NCBI GenBank assembly: GCA_022425485.1
Contig: JAKMFL010000060.1
Location: 83,349 to 147,348 of the forward strand
DNA from: Alphaproteobacteria bacterium
Lineage (GTDB): Bacteria > Pseudomonadota > Alphaproteobacteria > Puniceispirillales > Puniceispirillaceae
Direction: 5' to 3'
Length of the DNA: 64,000 nucleotides
Positions 1 through 8,783 of the stretch are shown here, in pieces (positions within the stretch are counted from its first letter, which is position 1; each line of letters opens with the position of its first letter). Position numbers and translations under genes: made by a program. The notes under the pieces are model-generated. The model was not told the DNA's origin. It saw only the letters and a program-made list of their open reading frames with translations, and made no database searches.

Positions 1-148
1 CTCAGCAAAGAAACTGGCGGATGGTTGGGGCAGAAATGCAAAATTGAAATTAATGGATAATGCTGGGCATTCCGCGTTTGAATCCAGTATTGTGCCGCAT
101 CTGTTGCGTGGGTTAGATGCAATCTATGGTCAGCTTGAAACAGGCTGA
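1..148 (+). CDS. pip: Prolyl aminopeptidase (proline iminopeptidase)-like, C-terminal end
   Basis: Only the last 48 codons are present, read in frame 2 up to the TGA at 146-148. The residues include an AGHSAFE segment followed by a stretch ending in LRGLDAIYGQLE. This resembles the end of alpha/beta-hydrolase prolyl aminopeptidases, where the catalytic His lies in a D/E-AGHS-x-x-E motif and the protein ends in a short helix. The family removes N-terminal proline from peptides in the cytoplasm. The Ser and Asp of the triad lie outside the window, so another alpha/beta hydrolase cannot be excluded. Confidence 0.5.
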   Translation, partial: SAKKLADGWGRNAKLKLMDNAGHSAFESSIVPHLLRGLDAIYGQLETG

Positions 149-151
149 CAG

Positions 152-169
152 CCTATCTGAAAAGATAGG
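152..169. other. Hairpin with GAAA tetraloop after the pip-like stop
   Basis: CCTATCT (152-158) and AGATAGG (163-169) form a perfect 7-bp stem closed by a GAAA tetraloop, three bases after the stop codon at 146-148. No T-tract follows, so it is not a standard intrinsic terminator. It may stabilise the 3' end of the upstream transcript. Confidence 0.4.
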
Positions 170-275
170 GCCATAGTCACATTAGTTAAAGCTTAAAAAC
201 TATTGTGTAAAAACTTCCTATACGTTATGCAACCTTTAGTGTTATATTTGTCTATAGAGATATAAGGGAAATAAT

Positions 276-731
276 ATGGCTGAGAACAGCGATAAGAATT
301 TCAGAGTAACAAATAACAATGCTGTCGATATGCATGTTGGCAAGCGGGTGCGTTTGCGCCGGACATTGCTTGGCATGTCACAGGAGCAGTTAGGTGCGTC
401 TTTGAATATCACCTTCCAGCAGGTGCAAAAATACGAACGCGGCGCGAACCGTATCAGCGCGTCACGCCTATGGGATATTGCCCAGATTGTTGATGTGCCT
501 ATCAGCTATTTCTTTGACGATATGAGCGATGATGTAATGAAATCCTCTCCGCGGCGGATCAGTCGTGGATCAGAGCATGCAGTAGATGATGAGACTGGTC
601 GCGACCCGATGGCGCGGCGGGAAACATTAGAATTAGTGCGCACCTATTATTCTATCGAAAAACCTAAAGTCCGCAAAAGAATTGCTGAAATGGTTAAAGC
701 CATTGCGGTAACCATTAATGAAAAGCGCTAA
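276..731 (+). CDS. XRE-family transcriptional regulator, PraR-like
   Basis: A 151-residue cytoplasmic DNA-binding protein. Residues about 19-77 form a Cro/C1-type helix-turn-helix (GKRVRLRRTLLGMSQEQLG, then a recognition region ITFQQVQKYERG). The C-terminal third has a charged segment containing RTYYSIEKPKVRKRIAEM. This layout, HTH first and then a Tyr/Lys-rich tail, matches the alphaproteobacterial family that includes the rhizobial repressor PraR. A GGGAAAT Shine-Dalgarno-like stretch precedes the ATG. It stands alone ahead of xseB with a 46-bp gap. Its targets cannot be read from the sequence, and self-regulation is only a guess. Confidence 0.8.
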   Translation: MAENSDKNFRVTNNNAVDMHVGKRVRLRRTLLGMSQEQLGASLNITFQQVQKYERGANRISASRLWDIAQIVDVPISYFFDDMSDDVMKSSPRRISRGSEHAVDDETGRDPMARRETLELVRTYYSIEKPKVRKRIAEMVKAIAVTINEKR

Positions 732-777
732 TGCGTAGGTTTTTAAAAAAGCTGAAAACAGTAGGGAGCATTTTTCG

Positions 778-1083
778 GTGACACAAGAAGAACAAAACCC
801 CGAAACAGATAACGCTGAAGAACATAATGCTGAATCACCGGCTTCTGGTGAAAATTTGGACAGGCTGAGTTTTGAAGAAGCTTTAAGCCAATTAGAGGCT
901 ATTGTTGATCAGCTAGAGCGCGGGGACGTATCCCTTGATAAAGCCATTGATGCGTATAGCCGTGGCATGGCATTGAAGGGGCATTGTCAGGCACGTCTCG
1001 AAGAAGCGCGTCTGAAAGTAGAGCAAATCAACCTGCCAGAAGAGGGCGGATCTGTTAGCACAAAGCCTTTTGATACGCGCTAA
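778..1083 (+). CDS. xseB: Exodeoxyribonuclease VII small subunit
   Basis: A 101-residue protein whose conserved core (LSFEEALSQLEAIVDQLERG, then SLDKAIDAYSRGMALKGHC) is diagnostic of XseB. XseB associates with XseA to form the single-strand-specific exonuclease VII. The first 28 residues are an acidic, low-complexity extension, so the protein is slightly longer than the usual ~80 aa. Translation starts at a GTG preceded by an AGGGAG ribosome-binding site. It is separated by only 3 bp from ispA, the classic xseB-ispA-dxs arrangement. xseA is not in the window. Confidence 0.95.
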   Translation: MTQEEQNPETDNAEEHNAESPASGENLDRLSFEEALSQLEAIVDQLERGDVSLDKAIDAYSRGMALKGHCQARLEEARLKVEQINLPEEGGSVSTKPFDTR

Positions 1084-1086
1084 CTA

Positions 1087-2034
1087 ATGGTCAATATTCC
1101 GCAACTTTTGCAACAGGATGCTGCGCAAACATCCGCGTGGCTTGATGGGTATTTTGATAGTTTAAACACGGTATCTGCCCAGAACCTTCTTGCCGCGATG
1201 CGCTACTCTGCGATGAATGGTGGTAAACGGGTGCGTGCAAGTTTGGTGTTGTCAGGCGCGCGCCTGGCGAGTAGCCAGCAATCAGATCAGCCGAGCAGCC
1301 AGCCATCAGATCAGCCGAGCAGCCAGCAGGCCTATCAGCCAGCGCATCTGGCTGTAGCGGGTGCGGTGGAAATGTTGCACGCTTATTCGCTTATTCATGA
1401 TGATTTGCCAGCCATGGATGATGCGGAATTGCGGCGCGGTGTGGCTTCTTGTCATAAAGCGTTTGATGAAGCAACAGCCATTTTGGCAGGGGATGCCTTG
1501 CAAACAGAAGCCTTTAGCCTTCTTTCTGCGCCGGGGTTAATGGCAGATGCTCGGCGGCAGCTAGACCTTTGTGCGGTCTTGGCTGCGGCATCTGGTGTTG
1601 GCGGCATGGCGGGCGGGCAAATGCTGGATTTGCAAGCGGAAACTTTTGCCTTAGACCTCGCAGAGACAAAAATAATGCAGGAGCTGAAAACAGGGGCGCT
1701 GATACGGGCATCAGCCGTGATGGGCGTCATTGTTGGCGGCGGGGATGCGCACATGCAAAATGCGGTTGATAAATTTGCCAGTCATTTAGGATTAGCTTTT
1801 CAAATTGCTGATGATTTGCTGGATTATCAGGCAGATGCAGACCAGCTTGGCAAGCCTGCTGGACGAGATTCAGAGCAGGGAAAAGCAAGTTTTGTTGAAC
1901 TGCTAGGGCTTGAAGAGGCGCGCCAGCAAGCCGATAGGCTGATAGCAGAGGCTTGTGCATCTTTGGATATGTTTGGCAACGCTGCAGATGGGTTACGCGG
2001 TCTGGCACAATTTGTTATAAACCGGAATCATTAA
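1087..2034 (+). CDS. ispA: Farnesyl diphosphate synthase / short-chain polyprenyl synthase
   Basis: A 315-residue trans-prenyltransferase that condenses IPP with DMAPP/GPP to give farnesyl diphosphate. The first Asp-rich motif DDLPAMDD lies at residues 105-112 and the second, ADDLLD, at 241-246. The conserved GGKRVRASLV segment is near residue 45. An unusual Gln/Ser/Pro-rich insertion at residues 63-86 is encoded by a 24-bp tandem repeat and sits just before the helix leading into the first Asp motif. The gene lies between xseB (3-bp gap) and dxs, so precursor synthesis and chain elongation are co-located. Confidence 0.95.
   Translation: MVNIPQLLQQDAAQTSAWLDGYFDSLNTVSAQNLLAAMRYSAMNGGKRVRASLVLSGARLASSQQSDQPSSQPSDQPSSQQAYQPAHLAVAGAVEMLHAYSLIHDDLPAMDDAELRRGVASCHKAFDEATAILAGDALQTEAFSLLSAPGLMADARRQLDLCAVLAAASGVGGMAGGQMLDLQAETFALDLAETKIMQELKTGALIRASAVMGVIVGGGDAHMQNAVDKFASHLGLAFQIADDLLDYQADADQLGKPAGRDSEQGKASFVELLGLEEARQQADRLIAEACASLDMFGNAADGLRGLAQFVINRNH
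1273..1344 (+). repeat. 24-bp tandem repeat inside ispA (two near-perfect copies plus one degenerate)
   Basis: Units at 1273-1296 and 1297-1320 differ at a single base, and 1321-1344 is a decayed third copy. Each unit encodes eight residues of the type S-Q-x-S-D-Q-P-S, in frame, so the array lengthens a Gln/Ser/Pro-rich loop without disrupting the enzyme. Confidence 0.9.
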
Positions 2035-2134
2035 ACCCATCGTATAGAGTTATAATATAATCGGCTCGCTGATATAATAAGGCAAAAAATTAGGCTAGCT
2101 AGATTATAAAAAAGACGGGTTAAAGGAGGGGGAA

Positions 2135-4084
2135 GTGACGGGGCCGAGAACACCACTTCTAGACAAAATGACATCTATGGAAAGCTTGCGGGCGCTAGGA
2201 GAAGCGCAATTGCCGCAGCTAGCGGATGAAGTGCGTGATGAGATGATACGTGCTGTATCCCAAACTGGCGGTCATTTAGGCGCTGGGCTAGGCGTTGTAG
2301 AACTAACCGTAGCTTTGCATTATATTTTTGATACGCCGCATGATCGCCTGATATGGGATGTTGGTCATCAGGCTTATCCACATAAGATTTTAACCGGACG
2401 GCGCGGCCAGATGGCCAGCTTGCGTCAAGAAGGCGGGCTTTCTGGCTTTACCAAGCGATCTGAGTCTGCCTTTGATCCCTTTGGGGCCGGGCATTCCTCT
2501 ACCTCTGTTTCCGCCGCACTAGGTATGGCAACAGCTAGAGATATTAAGGGCGGTCATAACAAGGTTGTCGCGGTTATTGGTGATGGCGCGATGAGCGCAG
2601 GCATGGCGTTTGAAGGGCTAAATAATGCGGGGGCTTCTGAAAGCGATCTGATTGTTATCTTGAATGATAATGATATGTCTATTGCCCCGCCTGTTGGTGC
2701 GATGTCAGCCTATTTGTCCGAGCTTATATCTTCGCAGCCCTTCCATTCTATCAGAGGCATTGTGAAGGAAGTGGCCAGCCGCTTTCCAGCGGAAGTTGAG
2801 CGTACCGCTAAACGGGCAAAGAACCTCGCACGTGAGTTGGTTAGCGGACATAGCTTGTTTAACGAGCTTGGCTTTTTTCACATTGGCCCCATTGATGGGC
2901 ATGATCTAAACCATCTTTTGCCCATATTACGCAATTTGAAAGAAGGGCAGATTGGCGGGCCAGTGCTGGTGCATGTCATCACTGAAAAAGGTCATGGTCA
3001 TCCCTTTTCTAGCCCTTCTGCTGAAAAATATCATGCGGTGCCAAAATTTGATGTCATTACTGGCGAGCATTCAAAATCAGCGAGTAATAAGCCTAGCTTC
3101 ACATCTGTTTTTGCAGATACCCTGACCGAGCTTGCCAAGCAAGATCGTGATATCGTCGCCATTACCGCTGCCATGCCCTCTGGGACAGGTCTTAATAAGA
3201 TGGCAGCATCCTGCCCCTCGCAAGTCTTTGATGTGGGAATAGCAGAGCAACATGCTGTAACCTTTGCTGCAGGTCTTGCAAGTGAAGGCCTGAAGCCGTT
3301 TGCTGCGATTTATTCCACCTTTTTGCAGCGTGGCTATGACCAGCTAGTGCATGATGTAGCGATACAAAACCTGCCAGTTCGTTTCGCTATTGACCGGGCC
3401 GGCGTAGTTGGCGCAGATGGGGCTACTCATGCCGGTGTGTTTGACCTAGCCTATTTATCCTGCTTGCCCAATATGATGATTATGTGCCCTGCTGATGAAG
3501 CTGAGCTGATGCATATGACGGCAACCGCAGCAGGGTATGATGAAGGGCCATCTGCTTTGCGCTATCCGCGTGGTTCAGGTACAGGTGTTAGTCTTGATGG
3601 GGGCGCACAGAAGCTTGAGATTGGGAAGGCTCGCCAGATACGCCAAGGCAGGGATATTGCTATTCTATCCCTTGGCACGATGTTACAAACTTGTGAGGCG
3701 GTGGCAGATAATCTGCACGCTTCTGGTGTATCGGTAACGTTGGTTGATGCGCGTTTTGCTAAGCCGTTTGATAAGGAATCTATCAAAGCGCTAGCGATAA
3801 ACCATCCTGCCTTACTGATTGTTGAAGAGAGCAGCCCCGGGGGTTTTTCAGCGCATGTTCTGCAATATCTTGCATCTGAAGGGTGCCTTGATGGGGCGTT
3901 AAAAATTCGCACAGCCAGCCTGCCAGATACCTATCTAGATCACGCAGAGCGTTCCCGCCAATTGGAGATATCTGGCCTTGATGCCAACGCGCTTACACAG
4001 CTAGCACAAGAGATTGTGAGCCCGCAAAAAGCGCTTGGCAAAGACTTTGGTAAAAAGATGGCTAGGAAAAATTTAACTGATTAG
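2135..4084 (+). CDS. dxs: 1-deoxy-D-xylulose-5-phosphate synthase
   Basis: A 649-residue thiamine-diphosphate enzyme that condenses pyruvate and glyceraldehyde-3-phosphate in the first step of the MEP isoprenoid pathway. The thiamine-binding motif begins GDGAMSAG near residue 149 and continues through NDNDMSI. The transketolase-like pyrimidine-binding domain holds [13 protein letters not shown], and the C-terminal domain includes [11 protein letters not shown]. The GTG start is set by a strong AAAGGAGG at 2122-2129. It lies 100 bp downstream of ispA. The intervening AT-rich DNA contains TATAAT-like strings, so an internal promoter is possible. Confidence 0.97.
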   Translation: MTGPRTPLLDKMTSMESLRALGEAQLPQLADEVRDEMIRAVSQTGGHLGAGLGVVELTVALHYIFDTPHDRLIWDVGHQAYPHKILTGRRGQMASLRQEGGLSGFTKRSESAFDPFGAGHSSTSVSAALGMATARDIKGGHNKVVAVIGDGAMSAGMAFEGLNNAGASESDLIVILNDNDMSIAPPVGAMSAYLSELISSQPFHSIRGIVKEVASRFPAEVERTAKRAKNLARELVSGHSLFNELGFFHIGPIDGHDLNHLLPILRNLKEGQIGGPVLVHVITEKGHGHPFSSPSAEKYHAVPKFDVITGEHSKSASNKPSFTSVFADTLTELAKQDRDIVAITAAMPSGTGLNKMAASCPSQVFDVGIAEQHAVTFAAGLASEGLKPFAAIYSTFLQRGYDQLVHDVAIQNLPVRFAIDRAGVVGADGATHAGVFDLAYLSCLPNMMIMCPADEAELMHMTATAAGYDEGPSALRYPRGSGTGVSLDGGAQKLEIGKARQIRQGRDIAILSLGTMLQTCEAVADNLHASGVSVTLVDARFAKPFDKESIKALAINHPALLIVEESSPGGFSAHVLQYLASEGCLDGALKIRTASLPDTYLDHAERSRQLEISGLDANALTQLAQEIVSPQKALGKDFGKKMARKNLTD

Positions 4085-4166
4085 AAAGATAGCAAACGCC
4101 TAAGTAGAAATCAGATTACAAGGCCGAATGAGCGTAGTTATTATTAGTGGGCCAGAATAGAGTTAG

Positions 4167-4916
4167 ATGACGGGTTCTGAGAAAGGGCGAGCTGACCTTA
4201 TTTTGGTCAAGCGCGGACTGGTGCCAAGCCGAGAAAAAGCAAGGGCCCTTATCCGCGAAAAGGCGGTGAGGCTAAATGGTGAGCTGCTTGTGAAGCCATC
4301 GCAAACCGTTGCGTCAGACGGAAAATTTCATATTGAACAGGCGAGTATTCGCTGGGTTAGCAGGGGCGGTCTAAAGCTAGAAGCAGCTTTGAATGCGTTT
4401 GATGTGCCAGACTTATCCGGTGCAGTATGTCTGGATGTCGGCGCAAGTACAGGCGGCTTCAGTGATGTATTGCTTAGCCGTGGGGCGAGCCATATTTACG
4501 CGGTAGATGTTGGTCATGGCCAACTCGCTAAAAAGCTAGCCTCTGATCCGCGCATCATCAATCTAGAAAAAACCCACGCCCGCGATCTATCCCGCCAACT
4601 TGTCCCTCAGGATATTGATTTTATTGTCTGTGACTTGTCCTTCATCTCCATTACCAAAGCGCTGGCGCCGGCAATGGAATTGGCCCGTAGCGGGGCAGGG
4701 CTGATAAGTCTGATTAAGCCGCAATTTGAAGCTGGACGTGCCGCTCTTGGTAAGGGCGGTGTGGTTAGGCAAGAAGCAGACAGGCAAGCCGCAATAGAGC
4801 TTGTCAGGCAGTTTGTGTGTACAAGGTGCGGATGGCAGGAAAAGGGGCTTTCCTCTTCTCCCATAACAGGGTCAGATGGCAATATTGAATATCTGTTCTA
4901 CGCGGTAAAACCCTGA
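4167..4916 (+). CDS. tlyA: TlyA-family rRNA 2'-O-methyltransferase (hemolysin A family)
   Basis: A 249-residue protein with an N-terminal S4 RNA-binding domain (about residues 6-65: DLILVKRGLVPSREKARALI) and a C-terminal FtsJ-like SAM methyltransferase domain. The SAM loop is LDVGASTGGFSDVLL, followed by AVDVGHGQL and a CDLSFIS motif. The family 2'-O-methylates cytidines in 16S and/or 23S rRNA. Its position just after dxs is common in alphaproteobacteria. It converges on aroC with a 10-bp gap and no obvious terminator. Confidence 0.9.
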   Translation: MTGSEKGRADLILVKRGLVPSREKARALIREKAVRLNGELLVKPSQTVASDGKFHIEQASIRWVSRGGLKLEAALNAFDVPDLSGAVCLDVGASTGGFSDVLLSRGASHIYAVDVGHGQLAKKLASDPRIINLEKTHARDLSRQLVPQDIDFIVCDLSFISITKALAPAMELARSGAGLISLIKPQFEAGRAALGKGGVVRQEADRQAAIELVRQFVCTRCGWQEKGLSSSPITGSDGNIEYLFYAVKP

Positions 4917-4926
4917 TAACACTGTT

Positions 4927-6024
4927 TTAGCGGGGAAGCACCGCTGTTTGAGCATGATGGCGCATCACCTGATCCAAAAGCACAATCGCCAGCATTGCTT
5001 CAGCTACAGGCACCCCTCTTATGCCAACACACGGGTCATGCCGTCCTTTGGTAACCACGTCTGTTTCTGTGCCATCGCTGGCAATGGATTTGCGCGGCGT
5101 CAGGATAGAAGAGGTGGGCTTAATCGCTACTCTTGCAACAATATCCTGTCCTGTAGAAATGCCGCCTAAGACCCCGCCATTATGGTTTGACAGGAAAGTA
5201 GGCGTCCCGTCATCCCCCATGCGCATCTCATCGCCTGCCAGATGGCCGGGTATTGCAGACAGGCCAAAACCAGAGCCAATTTCCACACCTTTGGCGGCAT
5301 TGATACTCATCATGGCTGAGGCAATCTCTGCATCTAGTTTTCCATAGATAGGCTGGCCTAGCCCTACTGGAATGCCGCTTGCGACAATTTCCAAAACAGC
5401 GCCAGCAGACGAGCCTTGTTTGCGCACGCCATCAAGATACGCCTCCCAGTTTTTAGCCGCTTCTTTATCGCCGCAGAAAAAAGGATTTTGATCTATTTGC
5501 GCAACGTCAAAATTATCTCGGTTAATTTCATGTGGGCCGATTTGCACCACTGAGCCATACAGCAGATAAGCTTCGCCTAAAATAGCCTTTAGCGCTAAAT
5601 CAGCAATGGCGCCAGCCGCAACTCTAACCGCAGTTTCGCGTGCTGATGAGCGTCCGCCGCCGCGGTAATCACGATGGCCGTATTTTGCATCATAGGTAAA
5701 ATCTGCGTGACCGGGGCGATATTGTTTCGCGATATCACCATAATCTTTTGAACGCTGATCGGTATTTTTAATGTTGAGGGAAATTGGTGTGCCAGTGGTC
5801 TTTCCTTCAAAAACACCAGATAGAATCTCTACCTTATCAGCTTCACGTCGCTGCGTAACAAACCTGTTTTGGCCCGGACGGCGCCTGTCCATATAGGGCT
5901 GAATAGCGTCTTCACTCAGCGGCAGGCCCGGCGGCACACCATCGACGATACAGCCAATAGCCTTGCCGTGGCTTTCCCCAAAGCTGGTAAAAGAAAATAA
6001 GGTGCCGAAACTATTATCACCCAT
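4927..6024 (-). CDS. aroC: Chorismate synthase
   Basis: A 365-residue FMN-dependent lyase that converts EPSP to chorismate in the last shikimate-pathway step. Signature segments are [19 protein letters not shown] near the N terminus, [16 protein letters not shown], a [16 protein letters not shown] flavin motif, and a C-terminal [17 protein letters not shown]. Length matches the family. It begins 4 bp after the fabI stop, so the two are almost certainly co-transcribed and probably translationally coupled. No good Shine-Dalgarno is visible before the ATG, which fits coupling. Confidence 0.97.
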   Translation of the reverse strand: MGDNSFGTLFSFTSFGESHGKAIGCIVDGVPPGLPLSEDAIQPYMDRRRPGQNRFVTQRREADKVEILSGVFEGKTTGTPISLNIKNTDQRSKDYGDIAKQYRPGHADFTYDAKYGHRDYRGGGRSSARETAVRVAAGAIADLALKAILGEAYLLYGSVVQIGPHEINRDNFDVAQIDQNPFFCGDKEAAKNWEAYLDGVRKQGSSAGAVLEIVASGIPVGLGQPIYGKLDAEIASAMMSINAAKGVEIGSGFGLSAIPGHLAGDEMRMGDDGTPTFLSNHNGGVLGGISTGQDIVARVAIKPTSSILTPRKSIASDGTETDVVTKGRHDPCVGIRGVPVAEAMLAIVLLDQVMRHHAQTAVLPR

Positions 6025-6028
6025 CAGA

Positions 6029-6841
6029 TCAGACTACAGAAATATCGGGCGCATCAACAGCCTTCATGCCCACTACATGATAGCCGCAATCAACATGATG
6101 GGTTTCCCCAGACACACCAGAAGACAAATCAGACAAGAGGTATAATCCAGAGCCACCAACATCATCTAGCGTCACATTACGCTTTAGAGGCGAGTTATAT
6201 TCATTCCATTTCAGAATATACCTAAAATCACCAATGCCAGAAGCCGCCAGCGTTTTCATTGGCCCTGCTGATAAACCATTTACACGAATATTGCGCCCGC
6301 CTAAATCTACGGCTAGATAGCGCACAGACGCTTCTAGCGCGGCTTTGGCCACGCCCATTACATTATAATGTGGCATCACCCGCTCTGCCCCGTAATATGT
6401 AAGCGTCAATAACGAGCCGCCATCAGGCATCATCGCCGCAGCACGCCGAGCAATGCTGGTAAAGGAGTAAACCGAAATATCCATAGTGCGGGTGAAATTA
6501 TCGCGGCTCGTATCTACATATTCGCCTTTCAGCTCTTCCTTATCTGAATAGGCAATGGCGTGCAGAACAAAATCCAGCTTGCCCCATTTCTGCTTTAAGG
6601 TGTCAAAAACGCTATCAATTGAGGCTTCATCGGTTACATCACATGGCATAACAAGGTCACTACCTACAGATGCTGCCAAAGGGCCTACCCGCTTTTTCAA
6701 CGCATCCCCTTGATAGGTGAAGGCCAGTTCTGCCCCAGCGGCAGCAGCTTGTGCAGCAATACCCCACGCGATAGATCTATCATTCGCAACCCCCATAATA
6801 AGGCCGCGTTTTCCGTTCATAATCCCTGATGATTGAGACAT
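6029..6841 (-). CDS. fabI: Enoyl-[acyl-carrier-protein] reductase (NADH)
   Basis: A 270-residue atypical short-chain dehydrogenase that performs the last reduction of each fatty-acid elongation cycle. Visible are the nucleotide-binding segment [17 protein letters not shown], the catalytic tyrosine context [23 protein letters not shown] (Tyr...Lys with the FabI spacing), and [18 protein letters not shown]. It is the first gene of a fabI-aroC pair on the minus strand. A 3 x 10-bp repeat lies in the DNA upstream of its start. Confidence 0.97.
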   Translation of the reverse strand: MSQSSGIMNGKRGLIMGVANDRSIAWGIAAQAAAAGAELAFTYQGDALKKRVGPLAASVGSDLVMPCDVTDEASIDSVFDTLKQKWGKLDFVLHAIAYSDKEELKGEYVDTSRDNFTRTMDISVYSFTSIARRAAAMMPDGGSLLTLTYYGAERVMPHYNVMGVAKAALEASVRYLAVDLGGRNIRVNGLSAGPMKTLAASGIGDFRYILKWNEYNSPLKRNVTLDDVGGSGLYLLSDLSSGVSGETHHVDCGYHVVGMKAVDAPDISVV

Positions 6842-7000
6842 TTAACCCTCTATGTTCACGATGTCTGGCTTTTCATCCGCCTGTCTGTGCTCCCCTATCT
6901 AAACAGATAGACAGCCCAGACTATAAGCCTTTCAAAAACCTTGCGTTAGATGTAGCAAATTCGGCCAGACAAATCCAGCCAGAGAGCAATTCCTATTATC

Positions 7001-7030
7001 AAAATCTGGCTAAATCTGGCTAAATCTGGC
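7001..7030. repeat. 3 x 10-bp tandem repeat upstream of fabI
   Basis: The unit (t/a)aaatctggc occurs three times at 7001-7010, 7011-7020 and 7021-7030, with one base difference in the first copy. It lies in the 235-bp gap between the glycine-zipper gene and fabI. No gene or other signal is seen in this gap. Confidence 0.9.
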
Positions 7031-7076
7031 GATAAGGCGTAAATACCCTATTACAGGCAGATATATAGTGAGAGGT

Positions 7077-7634
7077 CTATTTCAGAGAATAGCTAACCTG
7101 TTTGCGCACTTCAACGCGGTCACCAATGCTAGCAGGGTTAGGATCTTCAAGGCTCAGGATACGCCCATCAGCCTCTACCTGCAGACGATAGCCAGTTATT
7201 TTGGTAACTTCTTCTTCTAGAAGCACACGCTTTGTCTGACACTCTTCCTGCTGCCGATACCCAACAATATTACCTTGCTGGGTGCTATTTTTAGCGTGAT
7301 GACGGCCTAGTAATGCCCCGGCTACTGCGCCTGCTGCGCCGCCGCCATTTGCATCACTAAATTTATTACCAACAGCAGAACCAAGCAGTCCGCCAATGAT
7401 CATTGAGCCAATTTCATCCCCTTGCTTACCTTCTCCGTAAACAGGGACTTCTTTTATCTCGCAAATACGCTCATCACGCGGGGTTTTACGAATATAAGAC
7501 TGGGTCATCGTATCTACACTCGTAACCGTCCCAAGCACACTTTCTATGCGGGTGTCTGCGATGCTAGCGGTTGCGGACAGTGCCATTATCGGCAGCGCAA
7601 GGGCGATAGCCTGAAAATAATGAAGTGTTTTCAT
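7077..7634 (-). CDS. Secreted glycine-zipper (2TM / 17-kDa-antigen-like) envelope protein
   Basis: A 185-residue protein with a cleavable signal peptide (hydrophobic residues about 8-24, then ATASIADT). A central glycine zipper (about residues 75-112) has two glycine-rich helices, GSMIIGGLLGSAVGNKF and GAAGAVAGALLGRHHAK, as in Rickettsia 17-kDa antigen/SlyB-type proteins. No lipobox Cys is seen, so it is probably a periplasmic or membrane-inserted protein rather than a lipoprotein. Cys residues flank the zipper (RICEIKEV and EECQTKR) and could form a disulfide. The precise function is unknown. Confidence 0.75.
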   Translation of the reverse strand: MKTLHYFQAIALALPIMALSATASIADTRIESVLGTVTSVDTMTQSYIRKTPRDERICEIKEVPVYGEGKQGDEIGSMIIGGLLGSAVGNKFSDANGGGAAGAVAGALLGRHHAKNSTQQGNIVGYRQQEECQTKRVLLEEEVTKITGYRLQVEADGRILSLEDPNPASIGDRVEVRKQVSYSLK

Positions 7635-7954
7635 TTTAAGGATCCTTCATAGCAAAATCATGTGAGCCGAACAGAGCCGAACAGGTTTAAAGTCATTATA
7701 AAATATATTAATAAAAAATGGCAAATTTTAGGCACTATTTAAAGCGCTAATGCATAGCCCTATTCTTAAGGTTAGGGTTTTTCTGAGGTTCAGCAAGAGC
7801 GAAGGGCAAAAGCTGGCACCGGATGGTTGTTTTTATCCTCTTTCAACCCTATTTAAAACATCAGGCTAAGGTCAGCTAGCGGCGCATAAGACTAGTTGAA
7901 TGTGGGCCTTCAAAATGTGACGAAAACAACGTGAAAATAAAAGGATGAAACGGC
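7635..7954. other. Divergent intergenic region with a 2 x 10-bp repeat
   Basis: This 320-bp AT-rich stretch separates the glycine-zipper gene (minus) from pdxH (plus) and must hold both promoters. A perfect 10-bp tandem duplication (gagccgaaca) lies at 7664-7673 and 7674-7683. A short AAAGGAT-type ribosome-binding site precedes pdxH. I see no gene, RNA or riboswitch. Confidence 0.5.
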
Positions 7955-8557
7955 ATGGGTGTTTTAGACGCAGATAAGCTGGACGCAGATCCCTATGAGC
8001 TATTTGATAGCTGGTTTGCTGAGGCAAAGGCTTCCGAGATAAATGACCCTGATGCGATGGCGATAGCCTCTGTTGACAGCGCTGGTATGCCGTCTGTGCG
8101 CATGGTGCTGTTAAAAGAAGTTGTTCCAGAAGGCTTTGTTTTTTATACCAATTATAATAGTCGTAAATCTGCTGAGCTCTTGGCTACAGGTAAGGCCTCT
8201 TTCGTGATGCATTGGAAATCCTTGCGCCGGCAGGTACGGGTATGTGGGCAGGTGGCGCAAGTGCCAGCTGAGCAGAGCGATGCTTATTTTTCTAGCCGCC
8301 CACGCGGTAGCCGGATAGGGGCATGGGCATCTGATCAGTCTAAGCCGTTGTCAAGTCGCCAAGAGTTGCAAGCGGCGGTTGCGGCGACTGAAGCGCGTTA
8401 TAGCGATGATATTCCAAGGCCGCCGCATTGGGGCGGGTTTCTAATCCGGCCAGATGAGATTGAATTTTGGGCAGATGGCGAATTTAGGTTACATGATCGC
8501 TTTCGCTTTACCAAATCAGCCGCCGGCACTTGGCAGGCACAGCGCCTATATCCTTAA
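7955..8557 (+). CDS. pdxH: Pyridoxamine/pyridoxine 5'-phosphate oxidase
   Basis: A 200-residue FMN enzyme that oxidises PNP and PMP to pyridoxal 5'-phosphate. Conserved segments include RMVLLKEVVPEGFVFYTNY, the FMN-contacting RKSAELLATGKASFVMHW, SRPRGSRIGAWASDQS and the C-terminal RLHDRFRF with a final RLYP. Length and ends fit the family exactly. It has its own upstream region and a 226-bp gap after it that shows nothing recognisable. Confidence 0.97.
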   Translation: MGVLDADKLDADPYELFDSWFAEAKASEINDPDAMAIASVDSAGMPSVRMVLLKEVVPEGFVFYTNYNSRKSAELLATGKASFVMHWKSLRRQVRVCGQVAQVPAEQSDAYFSSRPRGSRIGAWASDQSKPLSSRQELQAAVAATEARYSDDIPRPPHWGGFLIRPDEIEFWADGEFRLHDRFRFTKSAAGTWQAQRLYP

Positions 8558-8783
8558 AAAGAGCCTCTCTTAACATCAGCAAGCATGTGCCCATTAGTGG
8601 GTATTAGCTGGTGGTAGATGACCTTTGGGAAGCCGAAATACGTCTCTGTCTTGCTTGTTTGCCTGAATTTGTCAAAACAGGGTCGTTTTGAAGCAGGTTT
8701 CTTATTGCCATCATGTCAGAATAGGGTCTTGAAAGATTTCTATTCTATCGTTTTCAGTAACAAGCGATGCGAAGGGCAAAAAG

